Below, piece by piece: positions 20,653 to 31,740 of a stretch of 64,000 bases of DNA. The notes beneath the pieces are model-generated. The model made no database searches. It saw only the letters and a program-made list of their open reading frames with translations, and was not told the origin of the DNA. The position numbers were made by a program, and so were the translations under genes. Source of the stretch: Paulinella micropora (taxonomy: Eukaryota > Cercozoa > Imbricatea > Euglyphida > Paulinellidae); assembly GCA_019918135.1 (NCBI GenBank), contig WBZZ01005584.1:124001-188000 (forward strand), given 5' to 3'. The stretch's first letter is position 1. Every line of letters begins with the position of its first letter.

Positions 20653-20961
20653 TCATCTGAACTTTACAGCCCCTCCTCGTTGCTTACCATAACCAAGTTT
20701 TGCAGCAGTAGCACTAACACTACCCGCGTAAGGCACCCCAACACTACTCAATGCCCCAGCAGTCCTAGAGATGACTTTATTATCGCGAAGGAATTTATTA
20801 ACAGCCAAGGCTGTTTTTCCGACCTTTGCCCAGTTAATCTTTCCTCCCTTTTGACCACTCTTCTTCTTGGTTTTCTTTTTTCCTCCCTTCTGTGGCATTG
20901 ATGGATTGTATCCGATGTTATATCCTGATGGTTGTGAAATTATCACTGGTGATACTGGCAT
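20653..20961 (-). CDS. PLV Gly/Lys-rich small virion protein
   Basis: A 102-residue protein has a KKGGKKKTKKKSGQKGGK basic stretch and a small-residue amphipathic C-terminal half (TAGALSSVGVPYAGS). The layout recalls the adenovirus core peptide pX/mu and similar PLV proteins. DNA condensation or a membrane-active role is inference. Confidence 0.5.
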   Translation of the reverse strand: MPVSPVIISQPSGYNIGYNPSMPQKGGKKKTKKKSGQKGGKINWAKVGKTALAVNKFLRDNKVISRTAGALSSVGVPYAGSVSATAAKLGYGKQRGGAVKFR

Positions 20962-20999
20962 ATATAATACAGAAAAATAATTATAAAATTACAATTTTT

Positions 21000-21800
21000 T
21001 TTCAAACGAAAATTAAAGTTTTTTCTTAACTCATCATCAACACTTGAAACATAAAGAAAATTAAATCTCTCCTTTGTAGCCTCGTGATACTTTTGAAGAA
21101 AATAATCAAAATCAAAAGACTAAGTGTTTATACACGAGTTCCATTTTATCCTGAGACTGGCTTGGAAAGATTAACTAATAATCTAACTGACTAGACATAA
21201 TCACCTTTGATTTATAGTGCCTATTCTTTTTAACAAATCACTTACGGACTTGTCTCTTAATCCGCTCCCTAAATCATCCAAAACAAAAACAACCTCTGGA
21301 GAAATATACTTACTTGGTCGTTCTTTTGCTTCGGTAGTTTTATGTCCAAATCTATCTCGCGAGCGAGATAGATTATCTTCTTTTCCAAAATAAAGAAATT
21401 GTGGTTTCTCTATTTCTTCTTTGTCCTGTTTTACTTCTCCTTCGTGTATATCTCCATCTTGATGGAGATTTTTGTCAAGTTCATAGTCTATAACATTTAC
21501 ACCATCCGATTTAAGAAAGGTATATATTGCCATTGGGTTTCCCCTGTTCTTAAAGTGCTTAACCATTGCTTTATAAATGTAGTCCTTGTGTATCGTTGAA
21601 GCAATAATAACAATACGTGTTTTTCTGTCCGTCGTCCTTTTCAGTATTTCAAAGAGTGCTGTTGTCTTCCCGCTCTTCTTTCTAGCAAGTAGAAATATAT
21701 TAGCATACGGCTCATTGAATAATTTATAACCTTTTGCTTTTTTATCTCCGTTTCCATCCTGCTTCACAGGTTTCACCTTGACATTGTTTATTTTCATCAT
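21000..21800 (-). pseudogene. PLV packaging ATPase (FtsK/HerA, A32-like), broken
   Basis: The Walker A motif ARKKSGKTTAL and Walker B VVFVLDDLGSG are visible, with the short spacing used by PLV/virophage genome-packaging ATPases. Similarity continues toward 21,000. The gene is broken, with about two or three breaks in its last third. Confidence 0.75.
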
Positions 21801-21809
21801 TGTATATTA

Positions 21810-22172
21810 TTACCCGACGAATTCCAAACACACAACAATTCGGCCCGCTAAATTTCCTGTGTCAATATTTCCGCTGTCAGTTTCAAGGACTTTAAATGTA
21901 TATTGTCCGTCAGTCCATCCGACAACACCCAAATTATAACCGAGATTTGAAATGTTTGCTGTGGTGCTGTCCGCAAATGTTCCAATAATTCCAATTCTAT
22001 CCATGTAAAGAATTCTGGTTTTGGTTTCGGTCTGGTCGTTCATATAGTGGATAAATTTTACATTCATTTTGGTGGGTGTGAATGACATTTGAATATTTTT
22101 ATTAAATGTTTTGCTTCCTCCAGCAAAATCATTGCTCAGAAAAATAATCTTTTGGTATTTGAACTCACTCAT
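21810..22172 (-). CDS. PLV small beta-rich structural protein
   Basis: A 120-residue protein (MSEFKYQKIIFLSNDF) has alternating hydrophobic strands and an Asn/Thr-rich look. It is transcribed leftwards just before the ATPase gene. A virion role is inferred from place and composition. Confidence 0.5.
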   Translation of the reverse strand: MSEFKYQKIIFLSNDFAGGSKTFNKNIQMSFTPTKMNVKFIHYMNDQTETKTRILYMDRIGIIGTFADSTTANISNLGYNLGVVGWTDGQYTFKVLETDSGNIDTGNLAGRIVVCLEFVG

Positions 22173-22189
22173 ACTATATAATATACATA

Positions 22190-22208
22190 GATTTTAAAAA
22201 ATCTTTGA
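22190..22208. promoter_or_regulatory. PLV palindromic AT motif, site 3
   Basis: AGATTTTAAAAAATCTTTGA lies between two divergent viral genes (starts at 22,172 and 22,220), where a shared promoter is expected. Confidence 0.45.
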
Positions 22209-22219
22209 TATATAAAAAA

Positions 22220-22468
22220 ATGATTTTAATATTCTTGTTTATTTGCTCAACTATTGCTCGGACTGCCTGCGACTTTTACTCACGGATAAGTGAAAAAAAG
22301 AATATAAGTTGTGTTTATTGTATTCAAAAAGGTATAGATACTAAATTTAAATGTGTGTATAAACCTTTTAGTGATTGGTGTATTAGTTTTGATGAAGCCA
22401 TTCCTTTAATGTGCTCAAATGATGATATGTGGTATATGACACATATATACGAATGCTCATTTCTTTGA
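22220..22468 (+). CDS. PLV small secreted Cys-rich protein
   Basis: An 82-residue protein begins with a clear signal-peptide-like run (MILIFLFICSTIARTAC) and has about nine cysteines in the mature part. It is the only rightward gene among the leftward virion genes. Its start lies beside an AT palindrome shared with other viral promoters. A host-facing secreted role is inference. Confidence 0.5.
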   Translation: MILIFLFICSTIARTACDFYSRISEKKNISCVYCIQKGIDTKFKCVYKPFSDWCISFDEAIPLMCSNDDMWYMTHIYECSFL

Positions 22469-22808
22469 ACTAGAAGGCGATGGAAGGCAAATGCCGATAA
22501 GCAATGTTAGGATTCCAACATAAGTATTAGCGACCTCACAAGGCAAGTTCTTTTCAGATAGCCTTACGATACAAAGGGTTATAATTGCTATAATGATACC
22601 CATTTGAAATAAGTATTTAATAAGTCGGCTGTCTGTCGGTCTGTTTTTTATACAACAACAATTCCAGTTATCTTCCAATTCGTGCTCTACTTTTTCTCCT
22701 CAGTCTTTAGTTCTACTTCAAGAACACGGGACTTTAATTCTGGAGTTAGTTCGCCATCCATATCCATAATAGGCGGGGGTCTGTGAAGTCTAGTTGTATT
22801 ATTTGACA
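22457..22808 (-). pseudogene. PLV small membrane protein, broken
   Basis: The block encodes an acidic N-terminal part (MSNNTTRLHRPPPIMDMDG) followed by two hydrophobic segments (MGIIIAIITLCIV and YVGILTLLIGICL). Small two-span proteins like this are common in PLV genomes. One break is apparent. Confidence 0.45.
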
Positions 22809-25800
22809 TTTTCTCTAATTTCTTGTAGTATATTCATAAGATTTTTATTTTCTTTTTCTAAATTAACTATCTTGTCTGATAATTGTTGAACTGCTTTAAT
22901 TAATGGTGCGATAAATTCAGAATAACCTATACCATAACCGACATCACCACTATCAATACATTTAACATCTTCTGGATTAACACTCACACCTTTCAATTCG
23001 TATTCTTTTCTTTGCTTTGGACAGGGAACCATAATTGTTTCTTTTATAAAACCGCCAAAATCTAGTATATCCATTTCTGTTAGTATTTCTTCTAATTCCT
23101 GTGCTATTAAGCCAGTCCTACATTTCTTGTTGTCATCAATCATACGATAGCAGACTGTATTTAACTTGTTGATAAAATCCAAACCTAAGCATTCCTTTAT
23201 ATTTTTTTTTCTCCTGTCTGAATATTGAATTGGATTAGACAATACCCATAATTGTCCATCGCTCCCTCTCAAAGACATTAAAGCAGTATTTGAATTATTC
23301 TCCCATATGAACCCACTCGTTGAAGAACCATTTACTCTAAATCTAATAGAATAAGAAGTTAATCCTCCGCCTACTCCTCCTGCTGGTGCTGTTCCTCCAC
23401 TTAATGATTTATTAGCCCCAGACTGACTCATATAAATCCCCCAGTTTGAATCTCCAATGTCTCATACAAATATTCCTCTCGCATTCGTCCCGTCTGTTTG
23501 CCCTTGAATTGCTATTTTTGCCCCATTAGTTGATGCTGATGCCGTTGATAGCACCCCAGAATATGTAATTCCCGCATTCGCTGTCAATAGTCCAGCATTG
23601 CTTATGTTCATTGCCTCACTCCATGATGATATAGTAGTTCCAGCCGATACTCCTGATTTGTAATAGAAAGTAAGATTAGTGCCTTTTTGTATTATAAAGT
23701 TAGATGTCGCAGAAGATGATTTCCATACACCTCCCGACACATAAGCATCAAAACCTAAACTAATATCATTATGAGCATAATTCCACATTTGAAAAAGTGG
23801 ATGAGCGTCTGCTGTTGTTATTGCCTGTATATGTGGCCCCGCGGCGTTGCTCGCCGTTCCATATAACTCTAAGCCGCCAGTTGCTCCTACTCCTTTTGTT
23901 GTACTTCCGATGATTATCGGCTTACCTGATGCAGTTGTTATTTTGTCGCTCGTTGTTAATGTGGTTGTTGATATCCCCGCACTAGCCGTTATCAATCCTT
24001 TTGTCCATAAAGTTCCATTTGCCCCGTTTAATGACATTAACAATTGCTCTGCTGAATTTTCCACACAAAACCATCCGCCGAAGCATTACCACTCCTAAAT
24101 CTTACAGCAAAGCCTGAAATATCGTTGCCTGCCACCGCTGTTCCTCCAGATAGACTTTTAAGTGCCCCTGACTGCGCCATATAAATCCCCCATCCTGAGT
24201 TGTCAGTATCCCACATAAATATACCTTGTCCATTTCCTCTATCTACTTTACTTTGAATAGATAACTTACAACCACCATCTGCTGTTATTAATCCACTCGC
24301 CGTTAGTGTTGTAGTTGATACCCCCGCGGTTGAAGTAATTGTCGTTCCCGTTATTGTCCCGCCACTTGTTATGTTGTTTGAGTTCATATCTAAGGCACCA
24401 TAAAACCGCATACCGCCAGCATTGTTAAAACGGACAATGTCAGACGAAGCACTTTTATTATCCAAAAGTTTTGAAATATAAAGTCCCGCCCCTTTTACAT
24501 CAGACGCTACATTCGTAAATACATAACCTCGTTGGTCTGCGGTTCCACTTGTAGCAGTATTTAAAGTAAATAAGAAATACTGATAATCTCCTGATGTCTG
24601 TGAAAAGAATATGTCCCCTCCATTTTGGTTTAATATCCTCGCCCCATTATATGTAATATTTCCGCCATTAGTGATAGTTTGATTATTAAAATCAGCATTG
24701 TTCGTTAAAGTTAGATATTTTATTGTAGTGCTCGCACCATTAAATGTTTTACTTCCTGTTATGGTTTGGTCTCCTGTTAGTTTTACATTTTGCCCGTCCA
24801 ATGTGTCCGCATACCCTTTTGTCGCTCCGTCCGTCGCTAATGTCGGAGTTCCAAGGTTGGCTATTTTGCTACTATTACAATCTAGCCCCGAAGCATTTAC
24901 CCAACCGACAATCGTTCCATCAATAATAAAACTGATTTTTTTCGCAGAAATTTCAAAGTTGTAATATGTTGCTGTTTTCATATCCAAACTAGCAATGGAC
25001 CCGATATTACTGGTAGAATTGAAAACGATAAATGTGCCCTTTGTTGTTGAATTGATTGAATTTCCCGTTATTTCAACGCCACTGCTATATGTCTTAATTC
25101 CTGCTATGGTTTGGTTTCCTGTTAGTTTCACATTTTGCCCGTCTAATGTATCCACATAACTTTTGTTTGCTCCGTCCGTTGTTGCTGATGGTGTGGCTAA
25201 GTTTGTTATTTTGTTGTTATTCAAAGATAGTGTAGTGCCAGTTGCGGTTATAATTAAAGTATTGCCTGAATATAACTCTACATACGAACCCGTTATTTGT
25301 ATCGGATACCAAGTCGCTGTTGCTGTCTTTTGTGCGGCAATCATTCCTATTTTTGTATCAAAGGCTATGCCGATGCCGTCAAAAGTAGTAGGATTGGACG
25401 AACCACTTACTTCTAAAGTTGATGTAAATTTTTTATTCTCTGCTATGGTTTGGTCTCCTGTTAGTTTAACGACAGAAGTGTCAAGAGTAGAAACATCCAC
25501 GCCATCAACCAAATTCACATTTGTTATGCTTTGGCTTTTCATATCAATCCCCGCACTAGCATTTATTATACTGCTAAATGTCTTAATACCTGCTATAGTT
25601 TGGTCTCCTGTTAGTTTAACCACCGAAGTATCAAGGGCAGAAACATCCACACCATCAACATTACCAACATTTGTAATCGCAAACCCACCCATATTTAAAC
25701 TGCCCGTCATAGCCGTTGTGCCGTCCTTTGCTAGTTTCGTATCAGTATATGCTTTTGTTGAAGCATCACCATCGTAGAATGGTGCTGGAAGTCCGCTGAT

Positions 25801-26241
25801 TGCTGTCGTGCTGTTAAAATTTAAAACATTGCCCGTCAATGTTATTCCACCCCCTGTTGTTGGAGCAAGAAGTATGGAAGAACCAACAATGCTGAGTGGA
25901 TAGCCCGTTGCTCCACCTACCTCCGACGAATAAATAGAACCCATATTATTGTTGTAATTGAAGAATAACTTACCCGTGTTTAATGGATTTGAATCTTTTA
26001 CCCCCAAATAAGTAGTAAATATTTTGTTTCCTGTTATAGTCTGGTCTCCCGTTAGTTTAACGACTGCGGTGTCAAGAGCAGAAACATCAATACCATCAAC
26101 ATTACCGACATTTGCTACATTAAAACCTCCCATATTTAAATCTCCAAACATCATAGCGAGACCATCCAATCTAAGAAAAGGTGAAGCAACATGAAATCCT
26201 ATGTATATGATAGAGCAAAGTTGTACAAACAAAAACAACAA
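22799..26241 (-). pseudogene. PLV phage-like fibre protein with C-terminal S74 chaperone, broken
   Basis: Repeated units of the type DLNMGGFxxxNVGNVDG, VDVSALDTSVVKLTGDQTI and TTDGANKSYVDTLDGQNV fill the first 500-600 residues, as in phage and large-virus attachment fibres. The C-terminal part has SDRRKKNIKECLG, RTGLIAQELEEIL, GYGIGYSEFIAPLIKAVQQL and a closing coiled coil. These are the signature of the Peptidase_S74 intramolecular chaperone, which helps fibres trimerise and then cuts itself off. The fibre most likely contacted host surface glycans. The gene is broken, with at least two breaks. It abuts host fibre-like exons at its upstream end. Confidence 0.85.
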
Positions 26242-27045
26242 GAAATGACACCTAGTTCGGGATTACAATTAGGAACACGGACCCCCCCCCCCAAACCATT
26301 ATCATAAACAGGACAACTATTTTGGGAGTATAAAAAAGGAACAAGTGTATGTACTACTACTCCTAAAGATTATTGTATGATCGGAGTAAACTTCGCACCT
26401 ATTCCGGACCAAACGGGCGAGGAAGAAGCAAGAAGCAAGAAGCAAGAAGAAGAATAACAAGAAGAAAGGAGGAGGAGCAATGCGGAAGCTAATCTCTATA
26501 CTGCGGGAGATCGGCATGAAGGGAGTGCGAGAGGGAGAGAGAGAGAGAGAGAGAGAGACAGACCCTCACATACACTTTACTACATTCAGAACACATATCT
26601 CCCGACGCGCCGACTTGCAGCACATTGACGTTGCTGCCATCCGTCACTTTGAAAACCCCCGTACTTCCCTGAACATAGATTGATAAATGTATTTAACAAA
26701 CAAATAATAATGATGGTAATAGGCTTCCTCAACTATTGCATGAGATCCAGATCCTGGACACGTGCCTCGATAATAATGGTAGTAATAATAATGATAAACG
26801 CACACACACACACACATGTCCAGTGCGGGATTCTCAACAGTGAACAAAAAGATCAAGCACAAAGAAGCGAGCGGAGAGAGAGAGAGAGAGAGAGAGATAA
26901 AGCTCGATTCACCGACAGTCATAGATATGTATAAACTTTATAGCTAGGTAGTAGGTAGATAGATAAATATATACCCACTCCGATGGCTTCACAGTCAACA
27001 TGCCTTGGACAGTCATCATGCCAGTGATTGCGGTCGTGGCCTGTT

Positions 27046-27080
<35 letters not shown>

Positions 27081-27484
27081 ACATATCCTGATCCATTCTC
27101 ATGATACATTTTTTGTGAGAGCATGTACATACCCAATCTTGTCATATTGTATCAAATTATTTCATGGTATATCATTTACCTCGTGTCTTGTGCTAAATAG
27201 GCCTGATGTGTATGTTTTGTATGTATAGGGTCCTGTGACTGTTCAAAACACGGGTACAAATAGTCTGAGTGTGCAAGCTCCTCTGATTGTGACCGGGGCT
27301 ATCACTATTACGGTGCGTTGCCTCTCTCTCTCTCTCTCGTATTCTTTTGTTTTGTTTCTTACGTACAGCTTAATATGTTGGCCCTTTCTCTTGTATGTGT
27401 GTATGTCCCTCTCTCTCTCTCTCTCATGGGGCGATGACCACGGTCAACGGCATGTTGTGCACATGTGCATCTCTCTCCTTATCT

Positions 27485-27523
<39 letters not shown>

Positions 27524-27717
27524 AGACCAAGAAAAACAAGAAACAGCAACGGAAAGATGTTGACATCCTACTGTGGGCTGTTAAAACAAGTAAATTAACA
27601 AGCGAGTCAGTTAAGTATGCGAGTAAGGTGAGGTAAGTCAGTAGTAAGTTAGTAAGTAGGTAAATGGTTGATGAAACGACCTTGAAGATTGCGGCACCAT
27701 TCACACACAGGGTGTCG
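26242..27717. other. Host fibre-gene exon remnants between the PLV and the palindrome
   Basis: Exon-like pieces with splice sites lie on both strands. Leftward: about 26,576-26,671 (GSTGVFKVTDGSNVNVLQV) and 26,980-27,042 (ATTAITGMMTVQGMLTV). Rightward: about 27,230-27,313 (GPVTVQNTGTNSLSVQAPL). All have the beta-repeat style of the fibre genes to the right, and the rightward one is a multiple of three with phase 0. The change of strand inside 700 bp shows a local inversion. Introns hold (GA)n or (CT)n runs. A GA-rich stretch at 26,530-26,560 and a divergent 50-bp LINE-5'-like cassette at 26,718-26,772 are also present. Confidence 0.55.
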
Positions 27718-28071
27718 AATGAGACGACACCTATTTCTATTTCGGGAGTGCAGGAAGGAACGTCATGTGTATCTAGTATGAAAGGTATAAAAGGGACGAG
27801 GAAAGAACTCCACCGCACACCGTTGTGCATATGCGCATGCAGAAGCACAAGAGAAGTTCTTACTTCCTAGTAAAAATTTGAACAATGACTTCAAAACGCT
27901 CTTTGTTCTGAGGCGAATTTGGTGTCCAGAACCTGTGTCCTGGCTCAATAGAAAGCCCTTGAGAGCTTTCTAACGAACTACTACACAAGCCGCAACGATC
28001 ACAATTTGCTGCGGAGTGCGCAGTCACTGGCTTCTCAACCACACAAGCAATTGGTGAGGAAACGAAACGAC

Positions 28072-30440
28072 CTTGAATTCTGCCAATCCAGTCACGCACA
28101 TGGTTCCAACCAGCAAGCTATCCGTAACCGTAATATCAGAGCCACCACTGATATCACCGCCGACCATCGCATCACCACCCACATCAATATTACTGTCTAC
28201 TTGTAAATCACCCTGCACACATACATAAATGCATTTACTTCTCTGTTTACTTAAAACGAAAACATAAGACGACATTTATTTCGGGAGCAAACAGGAGCAC
28301 CCCCCCCCCCAACACACACACTCAAATGACCTAAAAATAATAAACATGAGACAACACCCTGTTTCGGGATAACAGGATTGAACAGTGTGTATATAATATG
28401 AAAGGGGCTAGAAACTGACCCTTGCTACCGCGAAACCAATCACCGTAAAATCACCCTTCACACAAGGAAAGATAAACGCATGCATATAAAAGGCATACGC
28501 ACCCCCCCCCCCACACACACACACCCACACAGGAGGAAAGTTGGACACAATCAGAAATTAAAACGAAAACCACAAGAGGACACATTTCTTTCGAGAGTGT
28601 AAGGAGGAATACATAGACATATGTAGTATATTATATTATATTATATTTACATAATGGCAACACCTATTTCGGGAATCCAGGAAGAAACACACATGTGCAT
28701 GAAATAGCAAAAGGGTGTATGAACCTTCACGAGAAGGTTGCCGTTAAATGTGCCTGTGTTCGCATCCAGGACATCGACTCGAAAACTGCAGGCTATACAC
28801 CACCGTAGGAATACAATGTATGCACGTGCATGCTATGTACAAGAATAGAAGCCGTTGCTGGGATCGACAGACAGACAGATAGACTGGTGGGGAGACGTGA
28901 GCACACGAGAAGATCCTACTCCAGTACAAAGAGCAGCGACTTCAAGCGCGGCTTTCTCAACCTATCCTTTCGTTTCGAACCTGTGTCATGGCTCATTGGA
29001 AAGCCCTTGGTGAGAGCTTTCAAACGAGCCACTACACAAGCTGTACTTAAGAACTAGGAAATGCTCATAATTACGGGGTTCGGAGGTGGTCGCATAGATG
29101 CACGCTGTTTTCGTCTCCAGAGCGGTGACACGAGCGAGGAGACTTTGAATGATTTCTGCAACACAAACATACAAGGCTTAGTCGTCAAGGTACGATAACG
29201 GCATAACTGGAAAGAGAGAGAGAGAGACGGGGGGGTGGGGGGGGGGGGGAGAACAAGGAAAGAAGTAAAGAACGAACCACATTGTTCCACCTCGGCGCAG
29301 AATGGGTTTGGTGGGGATGGGCCAGCTGCCTTTGTTCCCGCCGGGATACCAAGGGGTACCAAGGGTAGTAGCCGCCGCTGCCTTTGCTTCCACCGCCGCC
29401 CCAGTAACCCCAGCTATTTTTGCTCCCGCCACTACCACCACCGCCGCCACGACTACCTGCGTGTAGTAGTTTGAATTATTATTACAGCAGCAATATTACC
29501 TAGGATAGGTTCGACGAGGCGATCTCAGTCTCTCTCTCTCTCTCTCTCTCTCTCATCTCTTCTCACAACCGAAGTCGCCGAACCACCCGCCTCTGCCACC
29601 GCCACCCCCTGCATGGGAGAGATTGTGTGATAGCAGTGATCAAAGTCGGCAGCAATATCATGTCTGATATGTATCTTTATACCGACGCGCAAGGCGTGCT
29701 GCAGCAAGGTGTGTATGTATCTATGTAAGGTTATTCCGGCTGCGACCATTCGCCCCACCAGGGCCACCTGTATGTATAGATGTATGTTTATATATATTAC
29801 CGCCGCCTATACCGCCGCCCATACCATCACCTGGTAAAAACTTATTGCTGTGATTCTTGAGGCGTCCTGTCGCATGATACACAAGGGGATGATCGAAAGA
29901 ATTAGCAGGCCCCCCCCCCCCCCAATATTTATTTTGGTGGCACTTGGTGCTGATGGCAGACAACTTGTGGGTCACAGCCTGAGAAACCCCACTGAAGTAC
30001 AATAACAGTGACTTCGAGCGCTGCGTTTACAACCAAACAAGAAATGGCTCAGGACGAAGCGCTTCAAGTCAAAGCTCACTGAACTTAAGAACTAGGAACT
30101 TCTCGAGTTCATCTTGCATCCGAGACCTTGTTTGCCCTTTCGCTCAGCGGTGACATCCTCCTCCATGCCCCAGTTGTAATTCCGACCGTACGCTGCGTAC
30201 AACTCTTGCGTCCGAGTCGCATACATATGCTCCATGTCAAGCTGAACAGCCTAAGTAGTTTAGATAGATGTGGTTTGAGGTCCTTTCTCAAGAGAAGCCT
30301 CAAGGGACGTACAGGGACAAAGATATTGAAGGGTGTCAGTACCCTGAGCGTAGATATTTCGAGCCACGTATAATAGTTGTAGAAAAGCTGCGTCGCAACG
30401 AAAACGGCGACCGCGGATAGCAGAACAACTATCTGCGCGT

Positions 30441-30471
<31 letters not shown>

Positions 30472-30539
30472 AAAGAGAGGGAGAAGAAAGAGAGAGAGAG
30501 ACACAGACAGACAAATGGACAGACAGGAAAAGTGCTCAT
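28072..30539 (-). CDS. Fibre-like membrane protein gene A, left copy
   Basis: This is the mirror image of the gene at 60,903-63,889, where exons are described in full. In this arm it starts at ATG 30,539. The membrane exon is 30,343-30,432 (IVVLLSAVAVFVATQLF) and the last exon inside the arm is 28,072-28,212 (GDLQVDSNIDVGGDAM). The (GA)n run between the ATG and the membrane exon differs in length from the right copy by a number not divisible by three, so it is best read as intron. Beyond the arm, exon-like pieces at 26.5-27.05 kb on the same strand could be its 3' part, but an inverted exon lies between. A TATA box (CTATATAATAC on the minus strand, near 30,550-30,560) precedes the start. Confidence 0.6.
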
Positions 30540-30732
30540 GGTTCACAAGTATTATATAGCCGTGGGTGTCTTCATGTAAACGCCGACACATGCAGACGCA
30601 CGAGAGGAGAGGAAAAAACAGGGGCCGGGGAGGAGGATGGGGAAAGGGGGATGGCAAGGCAAGTTTATCTCACCCTTAGGTTATGACATGATGGTCTCTT
30701 GGTTGCTTCCTCAGGACTGCTAGACAGCTGGG

Positions 30733-31191
30733 ATGGAGGGGCTAGCGAGTCATCAAGAGGAGTATGTCGAGTGTTGGCCTTCGACTAAAGACATCTGTGT
30801 CCCAGCCTATCATGAAAGAACGACAAGTTTGCTTTCTTCAGAGGAAAAAGTCGTCCAGTCAAGATTTCGACGCCAGGAAAGGGAAATGAAATGTCATGTA
30901 CCAGTTACTGCCCGGCCCCAAGGAAAAGGTCCAGATGGCCAAGGAGGGTACGGCTGGTGGGAGAAACGAGGGCGCAGACCCCTGGAAGCTGAAGATCCTA
31001 ACATTCAAGAAGAGTTGCAGGCGATTGATGAAGGTGTAGGAGTACTTGTAGAACTAGGTGTTGTACGGGAGAAAACACGACTTCAAAATCCTCTCAAGAA
31101 TGACGAACTAAACAACGACAAGAAGCAACAAATACAACCAAGAAAAAGTAAGCCAGGTATCAAATTTCATGAAAGCTTCTTGCAAGCATAA
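30733..31191 (+). CDS. Hypothetical 152-aa protein between genes A and B, left copy
   Basis: An intact frame (MEGLASHQEEYVEC) is hydrophilic and rich in Glu, Lys, Arg and Gln, with a GPDGQGGYGWWEKRGRR segment. It is kept open without change at 60,251-60,709. It starts 194 bp from the start of gene A in the opposite direction, so the two may share a promoter. No family was recognised. Conservation between arms is weak evidence because the arms are young. Confidence 0.45.
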   Translation: MEGLASHQEEYVECWPSTKDICVPAYHERTTSLLSSEEKVVQSRFRRQEREMKCHVPVTARPQGKGPDGQGGYGWWEKRGRRPLEAEDPNIQEELQAIDEGVGVLVELGVVREKTRLQNPLKNDELNNDKKQQIQPRKSKPGIKFHESFLQA

Positions 31192-31740
31192 CGGCAGGGA
31201 CTCAGTCTCCTCTCATCAACAGAATGGCCCCAAAGTGACTTACAAACACCAAATCCAAACTAACGGTCTTGATTTTCGCCATCCACCAAAAGAAACTGGT
31301 AAAGCACCGCCTAACATTTTGCGATTTCTTTTTGCCATCCATCAAAAGAAACTGGTAAAGCTCCGTGAAATTGTGCATTTTGCCAATTTTCTCTGCTTGG
31401 GCTTTCACATTCCCATCGCAAAAAGAGGGGAAAAAAACTATATTATTTGTTAGAGTTGGCAGATTCTTTGCCTTTTTTTGTGGGGCACACTCAAAACCAA
31501 AAAGAGAGCTGTTTAAACCAAATCCTTCTTTCAAAAATCTACCGACAGCCTAGCCTCCAACCAAGATTACTGTAGGAATGTCGTTCGATACGGTCGCCCC
31601 AGGCGACCAGGAGGCACGCTGCTCGTCCATGTTCCAGCGAGAGGCGGACCCAGAAGAGACGGCTTTGAGCAGCCAGGGACAGAAGCGTGGATGTGGGTCT
31701 GTCGCCAGCTTTCGGGTGAGGCTCATGATGTCATGGACAA

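Larger units (their letters stand above)
10560..26241. mobile_element. Integrated Polinton-like virus (PLV) fossil, broken
   Basis: An AT-rich block about 15.7 kb long stands out from GC-richer host DNA on both sides. It carries the PLV/virophage-type gene set: type-B DNA polymerase, double-jelly-roll major capsid protein, penton-like minor capsid protein, adenain/Ulp1-type protease, A32-like packaging ATPase, small basic and coiled-coil virion proteins, and a phage-like fibre gene. Polymerase-side genes run rightwards and most virion genes run leftwards. I found no integrase and no terminal inverted repeats, so both ends are approximate. Most genes are still open, but there are roughly seven to ten breaks, which suggests a fairly young but inactive copy. 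Some breaks may be assembly errors. Confidence 0.9.

Noticed and set aside
28960-29057. Recurring intronic hairpin sequence (GAAAGCC..TTGG..AGCTTTC) as an RNA gene
   Set aside because: It recurs in several introns of the fibre cluster with diverged stems; duplication with the introns is the simpler reading.
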